A DNA stretch of 64,000 bases from Oscillospiraceae bacterium (GTDB lineage Bacteria > Bacillota > Clostridia > Oscillospirales > Acutalibacteraceae), in the NCBI GenBank assembly GCA_015066625.1, contig SVOC01000002.1, positions 124,001-188,000 of the forward strand, in the 5' to 3' direction. Shown here piece by piece: positions 24,269 through 33,417 of this stretch. The first letter of the stretch is position 1. Every line of letters begins with the position of its first letter. Position numbers and translations under genes: made by a program. A model generated the notes under the pieces. That model was not told where the DNA came from and made no database searches. It saw nothing but the letters and a program-made list of their open reading frames with translations.

Positions 24269-25768
24269 ATGAATTTTAATTTAAATGATTTCAGAAAAAG
24301 TATTATTTGTGAAAACAATGTCGGTAACACGGTAATTGAAACGGTGGTTGACGGCGATACGCTTGATTTATACGTAACCGCAGCTAATGATAAGGTAAAA
24401 TTCATTGAGCTTGAATGGGATTTTGAGAGTGATAACGGCATTTATGTTCTCGGCGATGCATGGGAACGCAGCTACGGCGAGCTTGAATTCAGAAAGCTTC
24501 ACGATAACGACAGATGTATGCCGTGGTATTTTGTTGCAACAAACAAGTCGGAGTGTTTTTGCTTCGGTGTTAAAACACAGCCGAATGCTTTTATTAGCTT
24601 CAGATATACGGTTGACAGAATCAAAGCAACCGTCGATTGCAGAAACGGCAACTGCGGAGTTGAACTCGGCGGCAGAAAGCTTCATCTTGCAACGTTTGTT
24701 TATAAGAAGTACAGCTCCGACGATGTATATGCTTGCCTTCACGATTATTGCAAAAGCCTTTGTGACAACCCCATTCTTCCCAAAGAAAGAATTTACGGCG
24801 GTAACAACTGGTATTATGCATACGGTAAAAGCAGTTACGGCGAAATAATTGCCGACACAAAGGTTCAGGTTGAACTTGCAAACGGAATTGAAAACAAGCC
24901 GTTTGAGGTTATTGACGATTGCTGGCAAATTCATTCCTGCGAAGGTCCGTGGATTCCCAACGAAAAATTCGGCGATATGAAAAAACTTGCTGAAGAAATC
25001 AAGAAAATCGGTGCAAGACCGGGCATCTGGGTCAGACTTCTGCATAACAGAGACACCGCCATCACTGAAGATATGAGAATTCTGCGGGGCGGCAAAAGGC
25101 AGTATCTTGACCCGACCCACCCTGCCGTTAAAGAATACATAAAATCGGATATTGAAAGAATCAGAGGATGGGGCTATGAGCTTCTCAAACACGATTTCAC
25201 AACCTTTGACCTTTTCGGTGCTTGGGGCAGCAACCTCTTTTTAACGGCAAATGATATTGGGAACTGGAGTTTTTACGATAAATCAAAGACCAATGCCGAA
25301 ATCGCTCTTGACCTCTACAGGCTTATCAAAGATACGGCGCAGGATATGTATATCATCGGATGCAACACGGTATCCCACCTTTGCGCAGGTCTTGTTGAGA
25401 TAAACCGCACGGGCAATGACACAAGCGGCAGAGAATGGGAAGCAACAAAGAAAAACGGTGTCAACACCCTTGCATTCCGCCTTGCACAGAATGAAGCTTT
25501 TTATATGTGCGATGCAGACTGTGTCGGTATTCTTGAAGATAATATTCCGTGGGAGAAGAATAAGCAGTGGCTTCACGTGCTCTCATACAGCAACACACCT
25601 CTTTTTGTTTCATGCAACGATAAGCTGACAGACGAAAAGAAAAAGGATCTTGCAGAAGCCTATAATGTATTTCAGATAAATCACACAATCAGACCTTTTG
25701 ACATTTTTGAAAACCTCACTCCGTCAGTATGGGAAATTGACGGTGAAACCGTAAAATATGAGTGGTAA
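24269..25768 (+). CDS. Alpha-galactosidase-like glycoside hydrolase (GH36/GH-D clan)
   Basis: 499 aa. The N-terminal beta domain (about 165 residues) precedes a TIM barrel. VIDDCWQIH, WVRLLHNRD, ELLKHDFTTFDLFG (nucleophile Asp309 in the KxD motif) and INRTGNDTSGREW (acid/base Asp384) follow clan GH-D order. At 499 aa it is shorter than classic 700-aa GH36 enzymes. No signal peptide, so it acts on imported sugars. It is followed after 35 nt by a GH32 gene. A raffinose-type substrate shared by both enzymes is an attractive inference. Confidence 0.85.
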   Translation: MNFNLNDFRKSIICENNVGNTVIETVVDGDTLDLYVTAANDKVKFIELEWDFESDNGIYVLGDAWERSYGELEFRKLHDNDRCMPWYFVATNKSECFCFGVKTQPNAFISFRYTVDRIKATVDCRNGNCGVELGGRKLHLATFVYKKYSSDDVYACLHDYCKSLCDNPILPKERIYGGNNWYYAYGKSSYGEIIADTKVQVELANGIENKPFEVIDDCWQIHSCEGPWIPNEKFGDMKKLAEEIKKIGARPGIWVRLLHNRDTAITEDMRILRGGKRQYLDPTHPAVKEYIKSDIERIRGWGYELLKHDFTTFDLFGAWGSNLFLTANDIGNWSFYDKSKTNAEIALDLYRLIKDTAQDMYIIGCNTVSHLCAGLVEINRTGNDTSGREWEATKKNGVNTLAFRLAQNEAFYMCDADCVGILEDNIPWEKNKQWLHVLSYSNTPLFVSCNDKLTDEKKKDLAEAYNVFQINHTIRPFDIFENLTPSVWEIDGETVKYEW

Positions 25769-25803
25769 ATGAATTAACACATTACAGGAAAAGGTGGTTG
25801 AAT

Positions 25804-26886
25804 ATGAATTACAGAGTGCCGCCAAAGCATCATTTTGCAACAAAAAAAGGCTGGATAAACGACCCTAACGGACTTGTATATTTTAACGGATATTACCATA
25901 TTTTTTATCAGCATTCACCGAGTTTTGAAAAACCGTGGCAGGAAAATATGCATTGGGGACACGCAAGAACAAAGGATTTTCTCGAATTTGAGGAACTTCC
26001 CGTTGCGCTTTTCCCTGATATGCCGTATGACAAGGACGGCTGCTGGTCGGGCACGGCTATCGTAAAAGACAACATACTTTTCCTCTTTTATGCATCCATT
26101 CACGACGGTATTCAGTCCGTCAGCGTCGCATATTCCGATGACGGTATCAGCTTTGAAAAATATGAAGTCAACCCGATAATCAGCGGTTATCCGTCTGACG
26201 GCTGTCCTGATTTCCGAGACCCTGCCGTGTGTTATTCCGACGGTAAATATTATTGCGTAATGGCATCGGGCAATCACGAAAAGAAAACTGCAAATCTCTT
26301 GCTCTATGAAAGCGAAAATCTCTTTGATTGGAGCTACAAAGGCATTCTTTGCGAGTGGGAAAACTCAAGGTTTGCCGAGTGTCCGTCATTTATGAAATCG
26401 GGAGATAAATATTTACTGACAGCATCCGTCTGCAAAGCTGACAGCCACCGTTTTTCGGTGATGTACGGCACCTTTGACGGCAGTAAATTCACACCCGAAT
26501 ACACGGGCGAGGTTGACAAAGGTCCCGACCAATATGCAGGTCAGGTTTTTCTTGACAACAAAGGCAGAACGATTCTCATATCGTGGATTCCCGGCTGGAA
26601 TTATGCAGGCTACCGCAAGAAGGATATCGGATGTATGTCAGTCCCCCGTGAAATAAAGCTGACTGACGGCAAAATTACGGGTTATCCCGTTGAAGAAGTC
26701 CGTCATCTGATGAAAGAGGATGACCCTGCTCTTATTCGCACGGCAAACGGATTCAGAATAAAGCGTGACGGACGCAAAAGCGTTGTTTATGAAGGCGAAA
26801 TCAATGACCTCAAAATCATCCGTGACGGATATGTTTTAGAGGTGTTTGTAAACTGCGGCGAAGAGATTTACTCTGTTTTGCTTTAA
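25804..26886 (+). CDS. Glycoside hydrolase family 32 beta-fructosidase (sucrose hydrolase-like)
   Basis: 360 aa from the ATG at 25804 (AAAAGGTGG before it). WINDPNG carries the nucleophile (Asp20), DFRDPAV the transition-state Asp, and FAECPSF the acid/base Glu: the three GH32 signatures. The C-terminal beta-sandwich is short (the family is usually 450-490 aa) and ends VYEGEINDLKIIRDGYVLEVF, so the accessory domain is reduced but present. With the GH36 gene it could split raffinose-family sugars. Cytoplasmic. Confidence 0.9.
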   Translation: MNYRVPPKHHFATKKGWINDPNGLVYFNGYYHIFYQHSPSFEKPWQENMHWGHARTKDFLEFEELPVALFPDMPYDKDGCWSGTAIVKDNILFLFYASIHDGIQSVSVAYSDDGISFEKYEVNPIISGYPSDGCPDFRDPAVCYSDGKYYCVMASGNHEKKTANLLLYESENLFDWSYKGILCEWENSRFAECPSFMKSGDKYLLTASVCKADSHRFSVMYGTFDGSKFTPEYTGEVDKGPDQYAGQVFLDNKGRTILISWIPGWNYAGYRKKDIGCMSVPREIKLTDGKITGYPVEEVRHLMKEDDPALIRTANGFRIKRDGRKSVVYEGEINDLKIIRDGYVLEVFVNCGEEIYSVLL

Positions 26887-26941
26887 TGATTGTCACAAAA
26901 GGACAAACCGTTAAATTACAATTTGTTAAATTATCCTCACC

Positions 26942-26995
26942 AAAACATCAAACCACCTCTTGTCGGTGCTTTCTGCATCGATTGAGGTGGTTTTG
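26942..26995 (+). repeat. 54-bp direct repeat, copy 2, acting as a terminator
   Basis: Identical to 14355-14408. It ends the GH36-GH32 transcript. The two copies bracket 12.5 kb. About 70 bp without recognisable coding potential follow before the cotJC pseudogene. Confidence 0.9.
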
Positions 26996-27065
26996 CAGGT
27001 TCTGCTCTTTCCCCTGCCGATTGAGTGGAATTTAAACTGCAAAAGGGACCATTTCACTTCCGATG

Positions 27066-27403
27066 TAGGTACAGAAGAACTTTCGCATCTTGAAATGATT
27101 GGTGCAATCGTATATCAGCTTACGAGGAACCTGAGTGAAGAAGATATCAAGAAACACGGCTTTGATGCATATTTTGTAGACCACACCGCCGGTGTTTATC
27201 CTTCATCCGCCGCAGGCGTACCTTTCACGGCAGCATACATTCAGAGCAAGGGCGATGTTATCACGGATATGTCCGAAAACCTTGCCGCAGAACAGAAGGC
27301 AAGAACTACCTATGACAACATTCTGCGCCTTGCAACCGATAAGCTTGACAAAAAAAACTTCTACGCATTTAATCCGTCATTCGATAAACATTGCAACAAA
27401 TAA
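27066..27403 (+). pseudogene. Truncated, internally deleted cotJC copy
   Basis: 27066-27332 is identical to 11479-11745 of cotJC. The 5' third of the gene is missing, with no cotJA/cotJB. A 90-bp in-frame deletion lies between two copies of TCTGCGCCTTG that exist in the parent gene at 11735-11745 and 11825-11835. It removes 30 residues that include REIVHFQRFGE, a likely metal-ligand helix. The last 50 bp differ from the parent by mostly silent changes and are followed by a different terminator, so an older paralogue appears to have been partly overwritten by the intact gene. Confidence 0.88.
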
Positions 27404-27407
27404 CCAA

Positions 27408-27438
27408 AAGGCAGGGAAATCCCTGCCTTATCTTTTTG
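27408..27438 (+). terminator. Rho-independent terminator after the cotJC pseudogene
   Basis: Stem AAGGCAGGG/CCCTGCCTT with an AAAT loop, followed by ATCTTTTT. It differs from the terminator of the intact cotJABC operon and probably also serves the convergent GH38 gene. Confidence 0.85.
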
Positions 27439-27441
27439 ATA

Positions 27442-30400
27442 TTACGGTCTGTAATGCAGATAAATAATTCTGCCGATATCATCGATTTTCCAGACATATG
27501 CGATGGCTTTTCTGTAGATATAATTGAGTTTTGATTTCAGTGTCTTAATTCTGAAACTGTATTCTCTTGGCTCAACCGTATCATAAAGCCGGGTAACACA
27601 TTTGCATTCGCAATCGGTCCTGATTTGTGTTGCGGCAAGGATAAATAAATTCTTATCACAAGGCAGAGTGATTGATTTTGCACCTTTTGTTTCAATCTCA
27701 TATCTGAAGAAAAAAAGCTGATGTGCATAATTATCACCTTTTTCAGAGTGAGTATGAGTGCATTCCCAGCCAAGAACATCGGTCTTGATTTTTGCCGTAC
27801 GCTTCATACCGTATAAATCCCAGGCAAAGGGTCTTTCTTCAATATCACTGACTTTGATTTTAACGGGTATGCCGTCAACATCAAATGTATATTCTCTGTC
27901 TCCGTCAAGGCTGGCGCAAAGAATAACAAGCTTATTATATCCGCCGTCAAGAGCAATTTTCTGTCCGTCTGCAAGCAGAGAATCGTATTTGCCTTTGTTC
28001 ATTGCAAAACCGACTCCGCCGCTTGTGATAATATCGGGAACAAGTTCTTCGGGAATTGTGTAATTCTTTCCGTAAATGCCGTTGCCGGAGCGTGAATGAT
28101 TTGAAGAAAACGCCTTGGTGTTATGGGGAAGCTCAACAAATGAGTAAGGAACAGTTTCACCTTTTTCTTCCGAAGGTGCCAGCGTCAGTGCAAAGCTTTT
28201 CACCTCATAAGGATTCATATCAAAAACGAGTGAACCGTCCTTCACCGCGGCATCACCGATGTGTTCTTCGGAAGCATAAATTTCCCGTGCGGAAACGATT
28301 CCGTTGCCGAGCGTTAATCTTACATTCCGGTGTGCTTTGTTACTGCTTTCATTAACTCTTACGACGATTTCATCCGTGTTTTCAGCTTTTTTGATTGCAC
28401 GGATTATAATTGCGTTATCCGAAATATCTGCAAAGCTGTAACAGGCACCGAGAACACCCGTATGTTTATCGGTAACAAAAGCGGTCATAGGCGAATTGAA
28501 TTCGCGGGCTGCAGCCTGAACTCTTGTTTTATCAGTACCCTTGTGAGCACAGATTGCATAACCGTAACGGTTAAGACCGAGATCCATCATACTCTGAACG
28601 GAAGCAGGTCTGGAATTGTTGAGCGGAGTATGCATAACGGTCATTCTCAAAGTGTTGTCTGAAAATTTATCCCAGCCGTATTTGCAGTCGCTGATAACAG
28701 ACACACCGAACTCACCGCTTTTATCGGTGATATCAACCCATTTCTGTGCAGGAACCTCATAAATTTCAGGCTTTGCATTGCCTCTTTTAATCGCACCCAG
28801 ACCCAGGTCAAAGGTTGCCTCTTCATTTGAGCAGGTAAAGCTGAAAACATTTTTACAAAGCGTTCTTTGATTGTTCCAGTCAAATTCACATTGCACCTCA
28901 ACCATATCCGAGCCTGCAGAAAGAGAAATGTTATTTGTAAAAACCGAATCGTCGCATTTCTGAACAACCTGAATTGTGCATCTTGCGGAACCTTCTTCAA
29001 TTATTTTTAATCCGACAAGCTGTGTGATTCTGTTGTGATTTCTTACTGATTGCTTGTATTTTACCTCCCACGCAGGATAAAGCCATCCCCCAACATAGTC
29101 ATCAAAAATGCCGAGCACCACGGGAGTCGATAGCAATTCTTTGCCGATTTCTTTATCGTATATTGAACCTATATCGCCGTTCTCATTAAGGGTTACGATA
29201 TAACGCTCATTTTCAAGTGTTTTTTCGGTAACCTTAAGTTCTGATACAACTGCAGAAGATGTTTCGCCTGCTGTAACATCAAAAACGCAATATGAGTGCG
29301 GCGGCATATCGGCAACAAACGAAATTGTTGTTTTGCCTTTGCGGATTGCCGAAACCTGTGACGGAACTTCTTTTCCGCAGGAATCGCAAACGGCAATATG
29401 CCTGATTTCGCCGTCAAGTGTTGCGATAACGCAGCCCGTTCTTCTACATTCCATAGGATTGTTCACAACCACGGGAACACCTTTGCAGAATGAAGTGTCG
29501 AGCATTGAAGCTACCGCCGAAACACTCTTTTCGTATTCGTGAGTAAGCTGATTGAGTGAAAGACCGTAATCGTTCCAGGAACGCAGGTATGCCCTCTGGA
29601 TTGATGTGCCGGGCAAATCATCGTGGAATTGATGGTTGATAATTCGCTTCCACGAGGTGTTGAGCTCTTTCTGCGGATACTTTGCAGCCCCCAGCCACGC
29701 TGCGGTAACTGCGGCTCTTTCCGCCATATCGGCAAGCTCCTCGCACCGTTTATTCCAACGCTTACCGATTGCTCTTGCGGTGTAGCCTGCAGTGCCGTGG
29801 TCGGTCAGAAGCAGTTCATTATTCCACGATGGCATCTTATCACGGTCCGCCTCTGTCATTTCCGTCATTATCTGCTTGAAAAGCTTATCCGACGGCGAAG
29901 AATGAACCTTCAATTTTGATTTATCATTCTTCTTCATATTTCTGTGAAGATTTCTGACAGATACGGGAAGTGGTCCGCCGCCTCTGTCACCTATGCCGTG
30001 AAAAATCTCGGTGGCGTTGATTCCGTGAGATTCGTTTTCATCAAGCTTTTCTTTGATTGCCTTGCGCTTACGCAGATTGGTCAGCACCGCAACATAGTTA
30101 TGCATTTTGAGACTTGCGATAATATACTTACCGTCGGGTCCGTACCATTTACCGATATCAAAGGGCTGACCGTAAGCACTTCCCCAGGTAAGCTTCTGCG
30201 TTGTGAAGCCGTAAAGATTTGAATGCCTTGCAATTGACGGCAAAGCATAGCCGAAGCCGAAACAGTCGGGCAAAAAAACATCGCGGCTTCTGATACCGAA
30301 TTTTTCGTTGAAATATTCATTACCCAAAAGGAAGTTTCTGAAAAGTGCTTCGGGTGAAGGCACATTCACATCTCCGTTTTCCCAGCCTGCACCGCAAGGA

Positions 30401-30660
30401 TACCAGTTACCCTTTGCAACATATTTTTTGAGCTTTTCAAACTGTTCGGGGTAATATTCCTCCATAAGTGCATATCTGTAAGCACCTTCAAAATTGAACA
30501 CATATTCGGGATACTTTTCAAAAAGATGAAAATTCCAGTTGAGAGTATGAGGAATATAGTTTTTAACCGTTCTTTCAAAATCCCAGTTCCAGACGGTATC
30601 AAGATGAGCCGTTGCTATGGTATGAACGTGTTTTTCCTTACCCATAATCATTCGGGGCAC
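27442..30660 (-). CDS. Glycoside hydrolase family 38 alpha-mannosidase
   Basis: About 1072 aa. The likely start is GTG at 30660, 7 nt after AAAGG; a TTG further upstream has no ribosome site. ATAHLDTVWNW holds zinc ligands His19 and Asp21, FLPDCFGFGYALP holds the nucleophile Asp132, and HQFHDDLPGTS supplies another zinc His. The later half carries GH38 C-terminal beta domains (PVVVNNPMECRR and LSAGSDMVEVQCEFDWNN). It cleaves alpha-mannosidic bonds, for example from N-glycans or mannans. No signal peptide. It is divergent from a GPH symporter that may import its substrate. Confidence 0.93.
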   Translation of the reverse strand: MPRMIMGKEKHVHTIATAHLDTVWNWDFERTVKNYIPHTLNWNFHLFEKYPEYVFNFEGAYRYALMEEYYPEQFEKLKKYVAKGNWYPCGAGWENGDVNVPSPEALFRNFLLGNEYFNEKFGIRSRDVFLPDCFGFGYALPSIARHSNLYGFTTQKLTWGSAYGQPFDIGKWYGPDGKYIIASLKMHNYVAVLTNLRKRKAIKEKLDENESHGINATEIFHGIGDRGGGPLPVSVRNLHRNMKKNDKSKLKVHSSPSDKLFKQIMTEMTEADRDKMPSWNNELLLTDHGTAGYTARAIGKRWNKRCEELADMAERAAVTAAWLGAAKYPQKELNTSWKRIINHQFHDDLPGTSIQRAYLRSWNDYGLSLNQLTHEYEKSVSAVASMLDTSFCKGVPVVVNNPMECRRTGCVIATLDGEIRHIAVCDSCGKEVPSQVSAIRKGKTTISFVADMPPHSYCVFDVTAGETSSAVVSELKVTEKTLENERYIVTLNENGDIGSIYDKEIGKELLSTPVVLGIFDDYVGGWLYPAWEVKYKQSVRNHNRITQLVGLKIIEEGSARCTIQVVQKCDDSVFTNNISLSAGSDMVEVQCEFDWNNQRTLCKNVFSFTCSNEEATFDLGLGAIKRGNAKPEIYEVPAQKWVDITDKSGEFGVSVISDCKYGWDKFSDNTLRMTVMHTPLNNSRPASVQSMMDLGLNRYGYAICAHKGTDKTRVQAAAREFNSPMTAFVTDKHTGVLGACYSFADISDNAIIIRAIKKAENTDEIVVRVNESSNKAHRNVRLTLGNGIVSAREIYASEEHIGDAAVKDGSLVFDMNPYEVKSFALTLAPSEEKGETVPYSFVELPHNTKAFSSNHSRSGNGIYGKNYTIPEELVPDIITSGGVGFAMNKGKYDSLLADGQKIALDGGYNKLVILCASLDGDREYTFDVDGIPVKIKVSDIEERPFAWDLYGMKRTAKIKTDVLGWECTHTHSEKGDNYAHQLFFFRYEIETKGAKSITLPCDKNLFILAATQIRTDCECKCVTRLYDTVEPREYSFRIKTLKSKLNYIYRKAIAYVWKIDDIGRIIYLHYRP

Positions 30661-30691
30661 AAAAGTGCCTTTCCTTTCCAAATTTGCTTAA

Positions 30692-30720
30692 ATTTTATCA
30701 CAAAAGAAATATAATTGCAA
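30692..30720 (-). promoter_or_regulatory. Promoter of the GH38 gene
   Basis: Minus-strand TTGCAA (30720-30715), 17 bp, TAAAAT (30697-30692). Confidence 0.75.
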
Positions 30721-30729
30721 ATCATAAAC

Positions 30730-30758
30730 TTGAATTTTACAAATGCGTGTGATATTAT
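30730..30758 (+). promoter_or_regulatory. Promoter of the GPH symporter operon
   Basis: TTGAAT (30730-30735), a 17-bp spacer and TATTAT (30753-30758), back-to-back with the GH38 promoter only 9 bp away. Confidence 0.7.
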
Positions 30759-30789
30759 CTAATCAATAAAGATGTCAGGAGTATGCAGT

Positions 30790-32325
30790 ATGAAGAACAA
30801 AATCAAAGAACTGTTTTGTTGGTCTTTCCCTAATGCAACAAAAGATATCGGCGATTATTCCAACAAAGAACGCAATATCTATCTTGCAGGTATGTTCGGA
30901 CAGAACGTTATCTATTCCATTATCGGTTCTGTTCTCCAGGTGTTTTACACCGATATTCTTATTATTCCCACAGCAGCCGTAAGTGTAATTATGGGTATTT
31001 CGAGAGTTTGGGACGGCATTAACGATATCATTATGGGCACCGTTGTTGATAAAACCCATACCCGTTGGGGCAAGTGCAGGCCTTACCTTAAATTTGTTCC
31101 CATTCCCATAGCAATCACAACCATACTGATGTTCCTTCCCATCAATAATCTTCCCATCGGAATTAAAATTGCTTATGTTGTGGTCAGCTTCCTGCTTTGG
31201 GAAACTCTCTACACTCTCGGCGATATCCCTCTCTGGGGTGTTACATCTCTTATGACTCCCGATGAGCAGAAGCGTGCGAAGCTTATCTCTGCCGCAAGAA
31301 CAATTTCCAGCATCGGCAGTATTATAGTTGTGGGCTTCTATCCGATTAAAGATGCACTGGGCGCAATTGACCTGGGTTTATTTGCGAACACCGGCAAAGT
31401 GAACTCTGACCTTGCATATTTCTCGGAGCCTCAGGGCTATCTGCTTGCTGTTATTGCCATTGCAATGTTCGGCGGCATTCTGTTCCGCCTGCCCTTTGCG
31501 TTTATCCGTGAAAGAATCACTCAGGCTCCCAAAGAAAAGGACACCGGTTTCAAAGAAAACCTCAAGCTCATGTGGCAAAACAAGCTTTTCCTTCGTGCTT
31601 TGTCATCTAACATCCTCGGATGCACAAAAACAATTCTTATGACTGCAGGTATCTATTTCTGCAAATGGGTACTCGGTAACGGCGGCAGCGAAACACTGTG
31701 GCTTATAAAGCTCGGCGGGCCATTCCTTGTAGGTATGATAATCGCAATGAATATCAGCACATCTGTTGCAAAAAAATTCGGCAAGAAAAAAGTTTATCTT
31801 GTGACCTCATATCTGAACGCAGTTCCCTACATACTCATTTTCTTTGTCGGATACGAGCATATTCTTTTCCTTGCGGTTATGCTCTTCATCGCAGGTTTCC
31901 TCACAGGCTTCTCAACTGTTTACAACACAACAATGATTGCAGACAGCGTTGACTATATGGAGCATAAAACCGGCAAGAGAAACGACGGCGTTTTCTTCTC
32001 AGGTCTTAACTTCACATCGAAGCTCACTGCGGCAATCACCGCAATTGTAACAAACCTTATTTTCTCGATGGTTAATTACACGGAAACAATCAACACCCTT
32101 ACGGAAAACATCGCAAACGCTTCTGCACAGGGTCTTGATTACACGCTCAATTTTGCATCGGCATATCCCGAAATTACTTCTGCAATGCTTATTCTTATCA
32201 CATTTGTTCCTGCTATAGGATGCATTCTTCAGGCGTTGCCAATTCACGGCTATTCACTTGATGAAAAACAGCATACAAAAATTCTTGAAGAGCTTGAAGA
32301 AATAAGAGCAAATAACGCAAAGTAA
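30790..32325 (+). CDS. GPH-family sugar:cation symporter
   Basis: 511 aa from the ATG at 30790 (CAGGAG before). Twelve or so hydrophobic segments. GISRVWDGINDIIMGTVVDKTHTRWGKCRPYL is split here as DGINDIIMG and DKTHTRWGKCRP, the hallmarks of the glycoside-pentoside-hexuronide family (MelB/XynB type). A second half-repeat has MIADSVDYMEHKTGKRNDG. It imports sugars with H+ or Na+. Neighbours GH38 and GDPD suggest mannose-containing oligosaccharides or glycerophospho-sugars, which is inference. Confidence 0.9.
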   Translation: MKNKIKELFCWSFPNATKDIGDYSNKERNIYLAGMFGQNVIYSIIGSVLQVFYTDILIIPTAAVSVIMGISRVWDGINDIIMGTVVDKTHTRWGKCRPYLKFVPIPIAITTILMFLPINNLPIGIKIAYVVVSFLLWETLYTLGDIPLWGVTSLMTPDEQKRAKLISAARTISSIGSIIVVGFYPIKDALGAIDLGLFANTGKVNSDLAYFSEPQGYLLAVIAIAMFGGILFRLPFAFIRERITQAPKEKDTGFKENLKLMWQNKLFLRALSSNILGCTKTILMTAGIYFCKWVLGNGGSETLWLIKLGGPFLVGMIIAMNISTSVAKKFGKKKVYLVTSYLNAVPYILIFFVGYEHILFLAVMLFIAGFLTGFSTVYNTTMIADSVDYMEHKTGKRNDGVFFSGLNFTSKLTAAITAIVTNLIFSMVNYTETINTLTENIANASAQGLDYTLNFASAYPEITSAMLILITFVPAIGCILQALPIHGYSLDEKQHTKILEELEEIRANNAK

Positions 32326-32344
32326 GATTTAAGGGAGAAAAAAT

Positions 32345-33364
32345 ATGTTTCAAGCAATTTACGGTGCTGTTTATATGCTGCTCAGAAAAAGCGTATTATT
32401 TGTTGTTGCGGGAATTATGTGCCTGAGTTCATTCAGCACTCCCGTTCCCGAAGAACCTCGGGTTAAAAATACCGACACGGGCAATTATTTTCTTCCCGAT
32501 TACGGAAACACTCTGATTTCTTCCCACAGAAGCGGCAAAGGTGCCGCACCCGAAAATACGCTTATGGCAATACAGTCAAATCTGATTTACGCCGAAACCG
32601 ACTCTGCAATAATAGAAATGGATGTCCAGCTTACAAAAGACGGAGAAATCGTGCTCTATCACAGCCTTTTTCTGGATGAAATGAGCGACAGTGCCGAATA
32701 CTTTGCCAAAAAGAACACTACCGTTTTTTCAAAGACTTATGATGAGCTCCGCGGTCTTAATATGGGCGAAAACTTCAAATCCGGTGACAGCTATCCTTAC
32801 AGAGGCTTGCGCGGAGATGCAATACCCGATGAAATAAGAATCACCGCCCTGAAAGATGTTTTTACCTGTATTGAAACGCAGGCTCCCGGAAAATTCCGAT
32901 ATATCATAGAAGTGAAATATCCTCATCCCTGGGCACCTGAAATTGTTGACGGAATTTATGCTCTTATGCAGGAATACAGTCTTACTGACCGTGTAATTGT
33001 GGCAAGCTTCTGGCCTGATGTGGCAACGTATATCGATAATAATTACGAAGGCAAAATAAACAGAGCCGCAAACCCCTTTGAAATTGTTGATTTCTACGGC
33101 TGCTACACAAGAAATGATGATTTGAGCAACGAGAAAATCAAATTCACCGCTTTGCAGATGCCGTATTATTGGGATGACGGTAAGCTTTTGGTTGCAAATC
33201 TGGGCAAAACGGGATTTATGGATTACGCACACAAATACGGAATATCCGTTCAGTATTGGACCGTCAATAAAGCGGAGGATGCGCAGATGCTTTCACAATC
33301 GGGCGCTGACCTTCTTATGACGGATTACCCCGACCGAATCCGCGATGCTCTTTACGGAGAATAA
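32345..33364 (+). CDS. Membrane-anchored glycerophosphodiester phosphodiesterase
   Basis: 339 aa. An N-terminal hydrophobic stretch (residues 12-30, followed by a Pro-rich segment) indicates a signal or anchor. The GDPD barrel follows: ISSHRSGKGAAPENT (catalytic His-Arg and Glu), IIEMDVQLTKDGEIVLYH (metal Glu/Asp and catalytic His), YIIEVKYPHPW, and VQYWTVNKAEDA near the end. It cuts glycerophosphodiesters outside the membrane to glycerol 3-phosphate and an alcohol. It follows the GPH gene by 19 nt. A cytoplasmic-type paralogue lies at 43249-44013. Confidence 0.9.
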   Translation: MFQAIYGAVYMLLRKSVLFVVAGIMCLSSFSTPVPEEPRVKNTDTGNYFLPDYGNTLISSHRSGKGAAPENTLMAIQSNLIYAETDSAIIEMDVQLTKDGEIVLYHSLFLDEMSDSAEYFAKKNTTVFSKTYDELRGLNMGENFKSGDSYPYRGLRGDAIPDEIRITALKDVFTCIETQAPGKFRYIIEVKYPHPWAPEIVDGIYALMQEYSLTDRVIVASFWPDVATYIDNNYEGKINRAANPFEIVDFYGCYTRNDDLSNEKIKFTALQMPYYWDDGKLLVANLGKTGFMDYAHKYGISVQYWTVNKAEDAQMLSQSGADLLMTDYPDRIRDALYGE

Positions 33365-33374
33365 TAACCACACA

Positions 33375-33417
33375 AAACAGGTGCAACGGAAACAATCCCG
33401 TTGCACCTGTTTTTATA
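33375..33417. terminator. Strong terminator after the GDPD gene
   Basis: A 15-bp perfect stem beginning AAACAGGTGCAACGG (33375-33389 with 33398-33412) is followed by TTTTTA. It reaches the stop of the convergent PHP gene. Confidence 0.92.

Noticed and set aside
26942-27403. An insertion sequence as the cause of the duplicated terminator and cotJC piece
   Set aside because: No transposase, terminal inverted repeats or target-site duplication were seen; recombination or gene conversion explains the data.
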